Source: Sipunculus nudus (lineage: Eukaryota > Annelida > Sipuncula > Golfingiida > Sipunculidae). From it: 64,000 nt of DNA. Location: NCBI GenBank assembly GCA_026874595.1, contig CM049306.1:83912142-83976141 (forward strand). Direction: 5' to 3'. The notes under the pieces are model-generated. The model did no database searches, had not been told where the DNA came from, and saw nothing but the letters and a program-made list of their open reading frames with translations. Position numbers and translations under genes: made by a program. This document shows positions 36,901 through 51,860 of the stretch, piece after piece. Every line of letters starts with the position of its first letter. Within the stretch, counting starts at the first letter, position 1.

Positions 36901-39900
36901 TCTCAAGCTTAGAAAAATTAGACCTTTTATTTCCGTATATCGTGAATCCCCCCCCCCCCCCCCCCGCCCCCCTAAAAAATGAGTAACCGTGGTTACAGCG
37001 ATTTGAGGCAGCTACAAACCAGAAGAAAGGCCTTGGAATGACGGAGAAAATGAGCTTTTATTGAAGTAAATACGACTAATAGTGACAAAGATGAAGAACA
37101 AGGCTTACAGGCCTAATGCAAACCTGTGCAATTACATATACATCAGGTATAATGCTTCATGCTGGACCGTTAATTTTCAAGTACATGTGTGACATGTATA
37201 TGTACAATTCAAGCACTGAACATATTGAACCCGTGTATGCACCAATTACACAAACGTCACTGCTGGAATATGTTATGGATGCACTCAACACAAAAATGAT
37301 TGTAGGTGGCACCACCAGCAGTCTTGAGTACACGATGGAGAAGTCCAGGATCTATGGATATGCACAATTTCAGGCCATAATGTAAATCACTCCTCAGAAA
37401 AGAGCATTAATATATTAAAAGAAACCCGGAAGATTGATGGCGCCACCTGTCTGGTGTACGTGACACACCTTCCAGGATGGATAAACATGCCAAAATTATA
37501 GACCAATATCTTTACCCACTCCTGGGGATTGAGCAATTTTTACCTAAAGCACATATACGGAGGAACGCTTCAGGAGAACGATTGCAGATGGCGCCACCAG
37601 TCTTGGGTACAAGAAATCGCTTATTCCTGGGATCATTTTTTTTTTAAATATAGCACAATTTGGCTGAACAGTTACGGAAAAGAAGATTTCCAAAGGTTTT
37701 CAAGCTTTTTCCCCGTAAAATTTAAACTGATGCAGGTGGCACCAAACAAGCTGTATCCCACAACATTTGAAATGTGACTGATTTTTGTGTAAATTTTGGG
37801 GATGCTAGTACTTGCTATTCCTGAGAAATTATGGGTTAATGTACTGATAACCGATGACCCCCGTACAAAAAAAGGGTTATGCAGGTGTCACCACCAATAC
37901 TTCAATATAACTAATGTGACCAACTTTGGCATAAAATTTGGTGATGATTGCTCCAGCCGTTTTAGTATGCTTTTTTGGACAGATGACTAGGTTCGACTTC
38001 ATGTAACTCGGCCAAAAATCATAGAACTTTAACTATTCGAACATACCCGAAAAAAAATTGTTCCAGGAATCATTTCCGTGAAATGATGGACAATTTGGCT
38101 GAACAGTTTACAGATTTTTTATTCTTTCCCCTATAAAATCTAAGAAAATGCAGTTAGCCAAAAAATAAGCAAAATCCCATTGAGTTTTTTAGATGACTTG
38201 ACTAATTTTTGCATAAATTTTGGTGATGCTAGCTCCAGCCGTTTTCGAGATAGTATGGGATAACGTAAAGGCGACGGACGACGCCACACCATTGCATAAG
38301 CTCACAGATTCGCCAAAAATCCGTTTTGATGACCTTGACCGTGACCTTTGGCCTAAGTTGACCAAAAACGAAAGGGTTCCAGGACTTCTGGTTTTACATC
38401 ATCCCTGTAAGTTTCAAAGCGATTGCTGTAAAATTAAGGCCTGTAAAGTGGTGAAAAAACCAACACACAAACAAATCCACAGACATACGCGACTGACCAT
38501 CTTCGATTTTTTTTCGGCAAGCAACAAATAGACATGTGCAACTGACCAACCTGCTTGCAGAAATCTTTGATTTCCGGCAAGCAGTCAGCAAACGAATATC
38601 TATTCCTTATTCGTAACATATAATCGGTTAAACAAGTCTATAAAAACCTGCCCCACACTTCATTTATATAAAAACTGTATTGAACTATTCCCTTTTAATA
38701 CTTTACTTTTACTACATAAATTACATGTTACATACAATATTTCATGTCTGAGTAGGAAGCTCCTTATTTGTAGGAAAAGTGAGAGGGCCATAAATATCCC
38801 CGGGATAATTTCCATTTTTGTGTTCTACGTCATCATCTTGGTGATCGGTCTGGTGGCGTCATGGAAAACGAAGAGCTACAAAAAGAGCGGGACAGTGGAC
38901 GTGTTCCTGGCGGGGAGGAACATAGGAGCGTTCGTTGGCATCTTTACTATGACAGGTCAGTTAATGTACCTGTTATTGAATAAATACAATGTGTGCATAT
39001 TGTTGCCACTGCCGACGGCCTTTTTCTGTCTGTTCGAAGTTCTGTGGAAGTTTCGCTCAAAGACCGGGGAACAAGGAAAAATTTGATGATACATGTATAG
39101 TTGATATAGGTCGTATATTTGACAGTGACACATCATATATAATATAATACTGCTTAGATTCTATCATTTAGTGATCATAGTTCATAGGTCGTATATTTGA
39201 CAGTGACACATATGTAGATTTATGACAGATTAAGTTTGATGTATTTATCATGTAAGGTAGTCTCTAACATTTAAAATTTTCAACACGAATTTCTTTTGTA
39301 GAATCCTGTAAAATACCTTTTTATGGTCAATGTGTTTTCAATCCAGAATTAACCATGTCTCTTTTATTACTCTGATTTCTTCCTTTAGGGGTCCCATGTT
39401 ATTGATTTCAGGATTCAAAACAAAAAGACTGAAAAGGAACTAACTTTTCTTACAGCCACGTGGGTGGGTGGGGGTTACATTAATGGAACAGCGGAAGTTG
39501 TATTCGACCCGGATCTAGGTCTGGTTTGGGCGCAAGCGCCGCTGGGATTCAGTGTCAGCCTCGTTTTAGGTAAGTCTCTTTATCATCTCATTACACGGGA
39601 CGATCCCCAGTTCAGAAGAATATATTGATGTGAGACATTAGCACATTCAGTGTGCCTTTTATCATTTTATTTTCTATGTGTTGTTATTAGCTAGAAATTC
39701 TATTTCTCTAAATTTTATTTGCAAAATTAAGATACACGATTTTAAATAATTTAAGAGCCAGCTATTCACCTGGTTATATAAATTACATATGGCTAACTCC
39801 GTGTATTTATTGCTGAACTGTGGGTTATGCTCTATAAATCCTAACCAGCAGAGCCGTACTCTTGTGAGTCTGATACTGAGCAAGTGGTGAGAGCGTATGT

Positions 39901-41452
39901 ATGCAGCAACGCATGTAATTAACAAAACTCTGGTCGTCTGATTCGCCTCCAGATATTCTTGTTGGACGTATTTGGATTGCGGCCGGCGGGCATTTTAGCA
40001 GCTTCCATACATTAAAAACACGTGGATATGAACAAAACTGACCTGTGGAACGTGGGATTGGCGCTATATATTTGGGTTACTTTTATAAAAAAAAATACCC
40101 ATGGGTAAAATGTGCAAGGGATTTTCTATAATAAATACACATCAGATTTCGAATAAGCCAGTTTAAAACATATGCTTTATCTTTATATTCGTGATTTTCA
40201 TATTGACCTAACAACAGCTGAAAAAAAACACCAGTCAGATATTCTTGTGAAACCCGCAAGTACCTAGTACCTGTATTTTGAAAAAAAAGTAACATCTCTC
40301 CTTTTCATAATGCCCCCCAAAAAAACTTCAGTATGAATTTGTTAGAAAGAGGGTAAGAGGCAGAAATAAACATGCACTGCTGTGTATCATAATCTTGTAA
40401 GATTTGTCGTGACAGCTCATGTGACAATTTAGGTTCTCATACTCGGCTGACTGTCAGAGAGCATGCCTACGTCCAGTCCCTAATATTGCATGAGGATTTG
40501 TGCAAAATGACCATTATATTAAAAATGATTGTAATGTTTGGTAATTAATCATACTTCCTGACTACAGGTGGTCTATTTTACGCCGGGAGAATGCGTGAAG
40601 CGGGTTACGTGACCATGCTGGACCCTATTGAGAAGCGCTATGGGAGAATCATGTCCGGCATGTGTTACCTGCCCGCCCTCTCCGGAGAAATCTTCTGGTC
40701 CGGCGCCATCTTGTCTGCTCTCGGTACGCATATTTATCAGTACATTCTCTGATATATTTAATTTTTTAAAATGGTAGCATCAGAACGAAAATAAGATTTT
40801 TTTTTTATTTGAAAATAAATTTTCTTTCTTTACATATATATATACCAGATGGCAATACTATTTTAAAGCATTCGCTTCTTTTTAGAAAAGTCAACTAGAA
40901 TTTTCTACAAAAAAATTAGCATACACATGAGTGTATGACTATTTGTGAAATGTACTGGAAACCATTCATAAAAAAAAAAACCATTGTCAAATCATCAAAT
41001 AGTGTACACGAATAATATATAGATATCCATTATACCAATTTATAACATCTCTCACTGAATAAAATAAAACTTATAATGTTATATTTAATAGTTAAACAAA
41101 GTTCCATGATGTTAATCTCGCTGTTAAAAGTTTGCTTTTTTTGTGCAGTATATAAATAATAGTTTCATGTGATACAAAAAAAGTAGTTGATAAAGCGTTT
41201 AGATACAGTATTGTATACTTTGAACAAATCTTGAAACAATCACTGCATATTCATTTCAGGGGCCAGCCTCGCTGTCATTCTAAACCTATCACATGACTTG
41301 TCAATCATCATATCCGCAGCCATAGCTGTGTTGTACACGTTACTTGGCGGTCTGTACTCCGTGGCCTACACGGACATCGTGCAACTAATCTGCATATTCA
41401 TAGGGCTGGTAAGGTTAACTGTACTTTAACTCATAATTCAGCTTATTTCTCA

Positions 41453-41487
<35 letters not shown>

Positions 41488-44400
41488 TATGTGTGTGTGT
41501 GTGTGTGTGTGAGTGTGTGTGTGTGTGTTATATAATATAACTGGTTCTTCGACACTTGCTAGCAGTGACTCTATTTTGATGAATAGACGCACACTGTCTC
41601 AACAAATTAGACTTGAGAAGGCGTTCCTTGCACAAAGCGGTCACTAAGCTGAATCAGCTGAACTGTACCCAAGTCTATTATCATCATAGTACATCAGCCA
41701 GAGGAATCACCGGTACCAAACTGATGATGATTGCCATCAAAGTCTTTTCGAAAGGTGTATGTATGCAGAAAAAAATTATGCCTGGTAGCAGTGTGAAAGA
41801 GAAGCTTTCTTTTTAATATCAGCCTGTTTAAAAATTTATTTGCATCGTAATTGTGACTTTGCGGCAGATACTGTAATATATATTATTTATTTTTACCATC
41901 ATTGGTGTCATGTGATAGCTGACATTTACAGCTTTAATCTGTTTTTTTTATGGAAACTAATAATCAAATTGCAACCATATGAATACTTTGCTCACCTTGT
42001 CCCGTAGTTATTTGCATAATTTAGAGAATTTATATAAAAAACATGGTCAACCAATAAGTCGGACAAGATGTGTTTGGCTTTACTGAAGTTATTAAGGAAG
42101 TCTGCAGGCTTTCAGTTGGTAAACCATGTCTAGAATCCAACTTAGATTTGCGGATTAGGCATGGTCGCGAAAAAAGGCGTGATTCCGCTCTTAAATCAGC
42201 CGATAAATGGTCCATCGACACCAAACGCTCCGCAGACACATTCACGCATGGACGATGTTTTCTAAGTTCTTTCGTGTCGTCTCACATGGCTGCTATCGGG
42301 GCTATGAAATCCAAATGATAATAAACAAGAAAGTAACTGATTTGTCATACTAATGGTGATTTCTTTTTAGCGAACCTGTGAGCTAATGTGATGGCGCAGC
42401 GTCGTCCGTCCGCCGTTCACCGTCGTTCGTGGTCCGTATGTTAACCCATGCTATCTCAGAAAACGTCAGAGCTAGCAGCGCCAATTTTTTTGGAAGAATC
42501 CGTTACATATCAAACTCTATCGGATTGAGCCTATGTTTTGGCTACCTACATTGATACATGGGAAAATCTAAACAATTTTTTAAAAATCTTCTTCTCCGAA
42601 ATCGTCCAGCCAAATTGGTTAATATTACACAAAAATTATTCCAGAAACAATCTTTCTCAAGCTTTTTCGAATGGTTTCAGTTCGGTGATTTTTGTTCGAG
42701 ATACTGGAAGCTGAACTTAGTTATTTACCCAAAAAAGGATACTAAAATTACAAACTCAGGAACGGCTGGAGCTATTATCACCAAATTGTACATTTTGGTC
42801 ACACGAGTCATATTTGAAGTGGATGTTTTGATGGGGCCATCTGCATCGACCTTTTTTGTAGGGGGGGGGGGGGTCATCGGTCATCAGTACATTAACCCAT
42901 AATTGCTCAGGAACAATAAGGAGCTAACATCCCAAAATTTTATGCAAAAATCAGTGTCAAATGTTAATGAATTGAGCTCTTTGTGGCGCCACCTGCATCA
43001 ATTTACATATTACGGGAAAAAGCTATAAAACCTAGGAATATCTTCTCCTCTGAAATCACTCAGCCAAATAGCTTAATATTTTATAAAATGTTTCCAAAGA
43101 TTAGTAGTCTCAAGTTTGTTAAAATGGTTCGGGTTCGATGAATATTGGCCGAGTTACAGGAATTTTAACTTAGTCATTTGACCAAGTAAGCATACTAAGA
43201 TTACATTCTCAGAAACGGCAGGACCTAGAATCAATCACCAAGTGATTGTATAAATGTTGGTCACATGACTCATATTTGAAATTTAGGTTTACTAATATCA
43301 AGCTGTTTTTTATGGGCTAAGACTTGTTATTTCAGGCTATTTCAGCCACTACATTAGATTTTTTTTAATAATGAAACTGTCAACCGAATGGTTTAATTCT
43401 TTGCAAACGTTATCCTACTGTAGGGGTCTCTCATTTGTTTAAAAATAGATTTGGTTCATTGTTTTTTTGAGTCATAGAAAACGGAAGTTGGTCTTGTGGC
43501 CAAGTAAGTCTGCACAGACTGAGGGGATGCAACAGTCCTAACTGCAAAACTCTTGTTTCAAATACTGTATCATTACTCAAAAATGACTTTTAAGTGGCCT
43601 TGTTCAAGTTTACTTTTCAGCTTGAAAAAAAGCAAGTATTTCAGTGTGTGTAAACAGATTTACCAACAGGCCAAGATTCTGTCTGTGTCTATTAATAGCT
43701 TAGCAGATTTGGTTCATTGATTATTTGAGTCAAAGAAAGCGGAAGTTGGTTTTGTGGCCAAGTAAGTCTGTGTCAGACTGAGGGCCAGCTACAGTCCCAC
43801 CTGCGAAACTCTTGTTTCAAATACTGTATCATTACTCAAAAATGACTTTTAAGTTGCTTTATTCAAGTTTACTTGTCAGCTTGAAAAAAGCAAGTCTTTC
43901 AGTGTGTTTAAACAGATTTACCAACAGGCCAAGATTTTGTCTGTGTCTATAAATAGCTTTGCAGACTACCAAAAGTTTCATATTTGATAACAGGCCAAGA
44001 GTTCAGTCAGTCAGTACAGCAAAGTGCAGGTCAAGTGTTCACTCGGTGCAGTATCTGCAGCTGGCAATTTGTTCCGGTTAACTCGGGGCAACTGCCTGTC
44101 TCAACTGAGCTTGGTCAGCCAAGTGCACCTGACTTAAGAGAAGTTTGATGTATCTGCCTGACATTTTGGCCTGTTAATGCATCTTTGATGGCTTTCTCGT
44201 ACACAAGACTGGTGTCGCCACCCACAATGATTTTTGCAGAGTGTTTGTATCTGCTTATTACTCAGGAGGGATTTGATATATCAGCCTAAAAATTGTGCAT
44301 ATCTATACTAATCAGTTGGCTTCTTCGTATACACGACTGGTGGCGTCACCTACAATAATTTTTGCACAGTGTGTGTCCCTGCTTATTTCTCAGGAGGGAT

Positions 44401-47400
44401 TTGATATATAAGCCTGAAATTGGGCACATGCATACATCTAGCCAAGGATAGCCAAGGAGTTATTTGAAGTATCTGCCTGAAATTTAGCATGTCCAAACAC
44501 CTTCGATGGCTTTCTCGTACACAGGACTGGTGGTTCCACCTACAATTGTTTTTGGGTTTTCTGCATCTGTGCACATAGCCCATGAGTGATTTGAAGTATC
44601 TGCCTGAAATTTTGCAGGTCCATACATCTTTGATGGCTTTCTCGTACAAAAGACTGGTGGCGCCACCTACAATCATTTTGTGTTGTGTACATCCATACCA
44701 GTATTTCAGGAATGACGTTTGTGTAATCGGTGCTTATAGTCGGGTTTTAATGTCTAGTACTTGTATTGTACATATGTATGTCACACATCTAGCATGGAAG
44801 CATTATACCTGATGTGAATAATTTCACAATTGTATTTCGCATTGCATTGTATTTTATATCAGGGCCTTGTGGGAGAGAAGACACAGTCCGAACAAGTCAC
44901 CCTGAATAAAAATAAATAAATAAATAAAATATATTCCATTACACAGGTTCGCATTAGGCCTGTAGGCCTTGTTAAATGAAAAGGCACTTTTAATTTCTTG
45001 TAAGTGCAATTTTCTTTTCACTTGATTTGTCACAGTGACCTTACTTGATTTGCCAATGTAGCTTGGCTTGAAATAACTATTAAATATAACAGACTAATAA
45101 TAGCCCCCGGCGAAAATAACAGATCAAAATGGCGAAATGATTTTCATATTTCACTTGGATTTCTTTTCCAATCATATGCCATGGATTAATAAATGCAAAT
45201 TAAAACTCTGTTAGTAAGCGATTACATATTATATGATGATGATATAATGTTTATGATATATCTTGTCTCCCTTTTGACATATGATTGAATATTACTTTGA
45301 AAGTTTTGTTTGGAATGTATGGTTCGAAATGTGCAAGGGCTTAATTGTGAAATAAAACAATTGACAAACACTTCCTGTAAGAATCTTTAGCACACAACGA
45401 ATATACAGTTAATATACTGAACAGTGAAAATTCACAAAAGTAAACAAAATCTATTTCTTAAATATGTTATCTGATACCTGTTCTGTTTAATCTAAATGTT
45501 AAACTTTACAAAGTGGCCCACGGGTTTTAATGCTCAGCTGAATCTATATTGGTCACAGTTATCTATTTTTATAAACTAAGGAGAGTTTAAGAGAACCTGT
45601 CTACACAGTCAGTCTGAACATCCCAGGTCTAGAGAGTTGTACCTTGGTATATATCACACTGATAATCTGCCATTCATAAAAGAAACTAAAAAGTCTTACA
45701 TTAACATTTTGCATTGTTAGCTCAGCTGACCGAAAGTCATGTGAGCTATAGCGATCACCCTTTGTCCGTCGTCCGTCCGTCCGGCCGTCTGGCCGTCCGG
45801 CCGTCCGTTAACAGGGCACAAATCGTAACCGCTGGATCTGGAATCTTCTCACTTGACATCCAGGGAGGTCCATGAAAAATCTCCTTAAAAACCTGAAGTT
45901 AGGTCTCTGTTACCCATATCCTTCGAGCTATGGCGCTCCAAAGTACCCCTAAGAATAATGCAAAATTTGATACAAAAGCTCAAGTATCTTAATAACTACT
46001 GCATTGATCACCATGATTCTTTGCATGAATATTGATCATGGGATGTTCCATCACTTCCTGCAGACTGGTGGCGCCACCTGTATTTTTTTCCAATTTTTTC
46101 GAATTTTTTTCTCTTTTTTTTAGATCTGCAATGAAACTGTCATTTGTTAGCAGGGCACAAATCGTAACCACTGGACCTGGAATCTTCAAACTTAATATCA
46201 AGGTAGGTCCATAAAAAATCTCCTTGAAAACCTGCATTGATCACCATGATTCTTTGCATGAATATTGATCATGGGATGTTCCATCACTTCCTGCAGACTG
46301 GTGGCGCCACCTGTATTTTTTTCAAATTTTTACAATTTTTTTTTTCTCTTTTTTTTTCAAACCTCAATAAAACTGTCATCTGTTAACAGGGCACAAATCG
46401 TAACCACTGGACCTGGCATCTTCAAACTTAATATCCAGGGAGGTCCATGAAAAATCTCCTTGAAAACTGAAATTAGGTCTATGTTACCCATATCCTTAGA
46501 GCTATGGGGCTCCAAAGTATCCCCCAGAATTTGAAAAAATTGATACAAAAGCTCAAGTATCTAAATAACTACTGCATTGATCACCATGATTCTTTGCATG
46601 AATATTGATCATGGGATGTTCCATCACTTCCTGCAGACTGGTGGCGCCACCTGTATTTTTTTCCAATTTTTTCGAATTTTTTTCTCTTTTTTTTAGATCT
46701 GCAATGAAACTGTCATTTGTTAGCAGGGCACAAATCGTAACCACTGGACCTGGAATCTTCAAACTTAATATCAAGGTAGGTCCATAAAAAATCTCCTTGA
46801 AAACCTGCATTGATCACCATGATTCTTTGCATGAATATTGATCATGGGATGTTCCATCACTTCCTGCAGACTGGTGGCGCCACCTGTATTTTTTTCAAAT
46901 TTTTACAATTTTTTTTTCTCTTTTTTTTTCAAACCTCAATAAAACTGTCATCTGTTAACAGGGCACAAATCGTAACCACTGGACCTGGCATCTTCAAACT
47001 TAATATCCAGGGAGGTCCATGAAAAATCTCCTTGAAAACTGAAATTAGGTCTATGTTACCCATATCCTTAGAGCTATGGGGCTCCAAAGTATCCCCCAGA
47101 ATTTTGAAAAAATTGATACAAAAGCTCAAGTATCTAAATAACTACTGCATTGATCACCATGATTCTTTGCATGAATATTGATCATGGGATGTTCCTTCAC
47201 TTCCTGCAGACTGGTGTCGCCACCTGTATTTTTTTTCATTTTTTTCGAATTTTTTTCTCTTTTTTTTAGATCTGCAATGAAACTGTCATTTGTTAACAGG
47301 GCACAAATCGTAACCACTGGACCTGGAATCTTCAAACTTAATATCAAGGTAGGTCCATAAAAACCTGAAATTAGGTCTCTGTTACCCATATTCTTGGAGC

Positions 47401-50400
47401 TATGGGGCTCCGAAGTACCCCCCCAGAATAATGCAAAATTTGATACAAAAGCTCAAGTATCTGAATAACCACTGCATTGATCACCATGATTCTTTGCATG
47501 AATATTGATCATGGGATGTTCCTTCACTTCCTGCAGACTGGTGGCGCCACCTGTATTTTTTTCAAATTTTTACAAATTTTTTTCTTATTTTTTGATACCT
47601 TTAAAGAAGCTGTCATCTCTTAACAGGGCACAAATCGTAACCGCTGGACCTAGATTCTTCTAACTTGACATCAAGGGAGGTTCATGAAAAGTCTCTGTGA
47701 AAACATGAAATTAGGTCTCTGTTACCCATATCCTTCGTAGTAAGAACCCCTCAGAATAATTAAAAATTTGATAAAAAAGCTCCAGTATCTATATAACCAA
47801 TGCATTGATCTCCATGATTTTTTGCAGGCATATTGATCATGGAGTGTTCCATCAGTTTCTGAAAACTGGTGGCGCCACCTATCCTTGGAAACCTGAAATT
47901 AGGTTTCTGTTACCCATATTCTCTGAGCTATAGGGCTCATAAATACCCCCAAGAATAATTAAAAATTTGATACAAACAAAAGCTCCAGTATCTGAATAAC
48001 TAATGCCGTGATAGCAATGATTCTTTGAATATATATTGATCATGGAGTGTTTCATCAGTTCCTGCAGACTGGTAGCACTACCTGTATTTTTTCAATTTTT
48101 TACGCATTTTTTTCTATTTATGAGACCTTCAAATGAAGTTGTCATCTGTCCAAAAGCCCACTGAAACCCATTTCTAAGGACTCTTCACAAAATTCATGAT
48201 TTGTTTACACTCTGGCAGTCATTTTGCTCATTGTTCAACATTCCTTGAATTCAGCTGAGCGTCATGGCCCATGGGCCACTTGTTCATAATTGCGAATAAT
48301 GAAGAAATAATAGAGTGTAACTAAAAATTCCATTTAGCTGTATTCCACCATAAAAGGTAAGTAACATATAGCTTAAATCTTATTATCATTTGGAAAACAA
48401 ATGGAATGCACCGGTTTTGTTCTCAGAAGACAGGTAAACATAAATGGTGCCAGCTGTAGCTTACATACTCGCACAAGTCACATGATCAATATTTGTTAAG
48501 GCAAACCCAAATATCAAATACAACAATGTGCGAAATTTCAAGTTCCATAACGCTTTCATTTTGAAAACAAATCAGTTAATTCCCTGCTCATATGTGAGTC
48601 TAATTAATTTAAGGAAAAGCTATCCATCACATAAAAGCTATTTTGTTATATTTCCTGACTTTAGTGAATACGCAGAACTGGCCGAGACCATTTTGCCTCA
48701 CTCAAGTCACCATACTTGGCGATAATTGCAGCAAAAGGTGCTTTTCCATTAGTGCGTAGTCCGTATCCGTTGTCCATATGCGTAGTCCGCATGCGTAGTC
48801 CGCAAAAATCGCTTTGTAGACTTTTTTAACTGGGCCGTGTCCATTCATCCGCATGCGTAGTACGTATGCGTAGTCCGTATGCGTAGTCCGTATCCGCACG
48901 CTGCTGGGAGCGATTTTTGCGCACTACGCATACCAATCATCGTGTCGATTTCAGGTTTGGCAAAGAGTTTTCCCCACTCAGGCCGTGCTGTATGCTGTAT
49001 GCTCTATTTTCAACTGGTATGAATGTCATTTCTGGCATCAGTTTTCCCATAAACCCAACATATTGGCAAATGTTGGAATTTTGTTTTCTTTTCTTTATCA
49101 CAGACAACATGTTTTTAGATGATTGAAGCGTAAACATCGCTGTCGCGTATAAAATATTACTTTTTAAGATCTTTTAAATATTTTATTATTTTTTTTATTG
49201 TTTAACTTTTGATGTTTATATATACAAATGTACAGTAAATATATGGTAAATGGCTTGCCAAAAAAGATAAACTTCAGCTATCGAGCATCTATCCATACGG
49301 AGTACGGACTACGCATATACGTACTTATGGAAAACGAACTTTGCGGATACGGACTACGCATACGGACTACGCATGCGGACTACGGATACGCATTATACGC
49401 ACTTATGGAAAACCACCTTTAATAACACTGACATACCAGTCAGGAATCATATTGGTGGATACTGGATATAACTTGAATGAACACACTTGCAATATGCAAA
49501 AAAAAATTGTGATCAGCAAATTTTGTTTTGACGTAAACACAAACAGCACACCCGAGGCTCATGTAGTTCATCTTTTGATCATCTCCAATGAATAAACCAT
49601 GGTATGAAAAAGTTGTAGGGGTTAGGACCATCGAGAGCATACATACAAATACCAGTCCCATGATCAATGTTACCACAAAACATGGAGCTGATAAATGTAG
49701 CCGTTCCTGATAGATTCAGTTACCGACATTACGTTATGTCCGTAGAAGGATTCTATATAGAATTAATCCGAAATGCCGAAATATGTCTTTATTTTCTCTG
49801 AGGTGAGGGTATATAAGAGTATAACAGTATCTATATACACCTATTGATCATAACTGACACGTAATGGAAAAGCTTATGTTATACAGCTATTATGCAAGAC
49901 CACAATTGGCTGGACATACGTTTGGCATAATAAGTTGTGTGAAGTTTGTAATCACTCTTTTTGTCGTTTTCTCCGGCGTGAGGGAAACTAGACTCACGAT
50001 TCAGGGAAATTAGTAACCAGCATACCCCCAGTGGCCATTAATATAACGTATTATGATTAATGTTAAAGAACTGCAACAAGCCTTTTTACTAAGGTGGGTT
50101 AAAAAGCTGGAAACCGATAAAAAAGAAAGCTGGAAAAATATACCCATCTTTTATTTTAATAAAATGGGTCGTAATCTCTCGGTTTTTACAAGCAATACCT
50201 CTGTGAAGGAGACCAAAGGTATAAATCTCATTACATCAGCATTTTATAAAACTGTCTTGATGAACTGGTTACAGCTTAATAAGTTTTCAGATACAGACTT
50301 ATTGACTAATAATGTGATATGGAATAATAAGATGATAGTATATAAAAACAATCCTCTTTTCTTTAAAGATTGGATCAAGGCTGGTATTATATTTATCCAG

Positions 50401-51783
50401 GATATGTTTATCCGGGACGTAATGATAACCTATGAACAGGCAGTAAAGTTGATAGGTGATGGCCCAAGTAGAATCCTGGAATATAACGTGATGATGAATG
50501 CTATTCAAAGCTAAAAAAAAAACGCCTACAGATGGCGCCACTAAAGGTAATCTTTAGGAGCACTCCGATCGCTGATTGGAACTTGAAAAAATTAAGATTG
50601 TCGATAACCTCCGATACTGTAGACCAGCCCCCGTCTAAGCGGTTCTGGGAAGGAAAATACTCCGGAACAGAACTCGCAAAGAGTTATTGGGAAACTGCAT
50701 ATCATTGTTCTGGGGAAATTAGACTCCGGGTACTACAGTGGAAGATATTGCATAATATTTTTCCGACACAAGTTATGTTACACAAAATGGGCATAGCTGA
50801 TTCAGAAAAATGTATGTTCTGTGACGAAGTTGAATATATCGAACATTTCTTTTACCGGTGTAAAAACTTAATACCGTTCTGGGAGTATATAGAAAATTAT
50901 ATTCCTAACGTTATTAACAGACGAATTATCTTAAGCGAAAGGCGTGTTATCTTAGGTTATAGTACGGAGGATAGAGTACAAGCTAATTTATCAGTTCAAG
51001 ACGCAAATTTCGTAAACAAAACTCTGCTTCTTGGTAAAAAGTCTATCAGTAGGTCAAGATACGGAAATAGTACTGATGTTAGATATTTATTTGACAGCGA
51101 AGTTGTCAAATAATCGAGTAAAGTATTAATGCTTAGACTTATGACACATTTGTAAATCTTTGAATGCTATGTTATACATTTAACGGAGATATTATGTTTA
51201 TATTGCATGTGTATATTGTGGAAAATAATGTTTGAAATGCTGCTACTCTGGATGTTATGAAAAAATGAGTGAAACTGAAATAAAGTAAACAAAAAAAAAA
51301 ATATATAACGTATTACAATTTGAAGAGTATGGCCTAAGCTATGATTTGAGACCAAATTCGACTGGATGAATATAACATATTAAGTAGCATGAGGCTTTTA
51401 ATCACTCTGTAGTTGCTGTCCTTGAAATGAAAAAAAAAATATATGTCATCCGATATAAAACATCCATTTATTCACTGAAAGCTACCACTTTCATACTGCT
51501 ATCAGGAATTTTTTTATTACCTTCACATGTATACCTTTTAAGCAGACATGGTGAAAATTTGTCACCAAAATGGTACCTGTGAGCCGAATTATGTGGTTAA
51601 GCTGAAGTACTATCACTTTCGTTGGTAGCTATAATGGAATTGACCTACTCCACTACGCCTTTTATAATTTTAATATATTTTTTGTAAATTTGCTTGCAGA
51701 CAAACAATTACTTGCAAACAATAGACAGTCCTATGTAGAAACAAATACCTCGCCACCCAGCGGAGTTATGATAAGCAATTAAG

Positions 51784-51860
<77 letters not shown>

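Noticed and set aside
45989..47389. Recurring 60-90-residue frames (…[16 protein letters not shown]…) on both strands
   Set aside because: Shadows of the family A tandem unit. They repeat because the DNA repeats, and no start, codon bias or splice evidence supports a protein.
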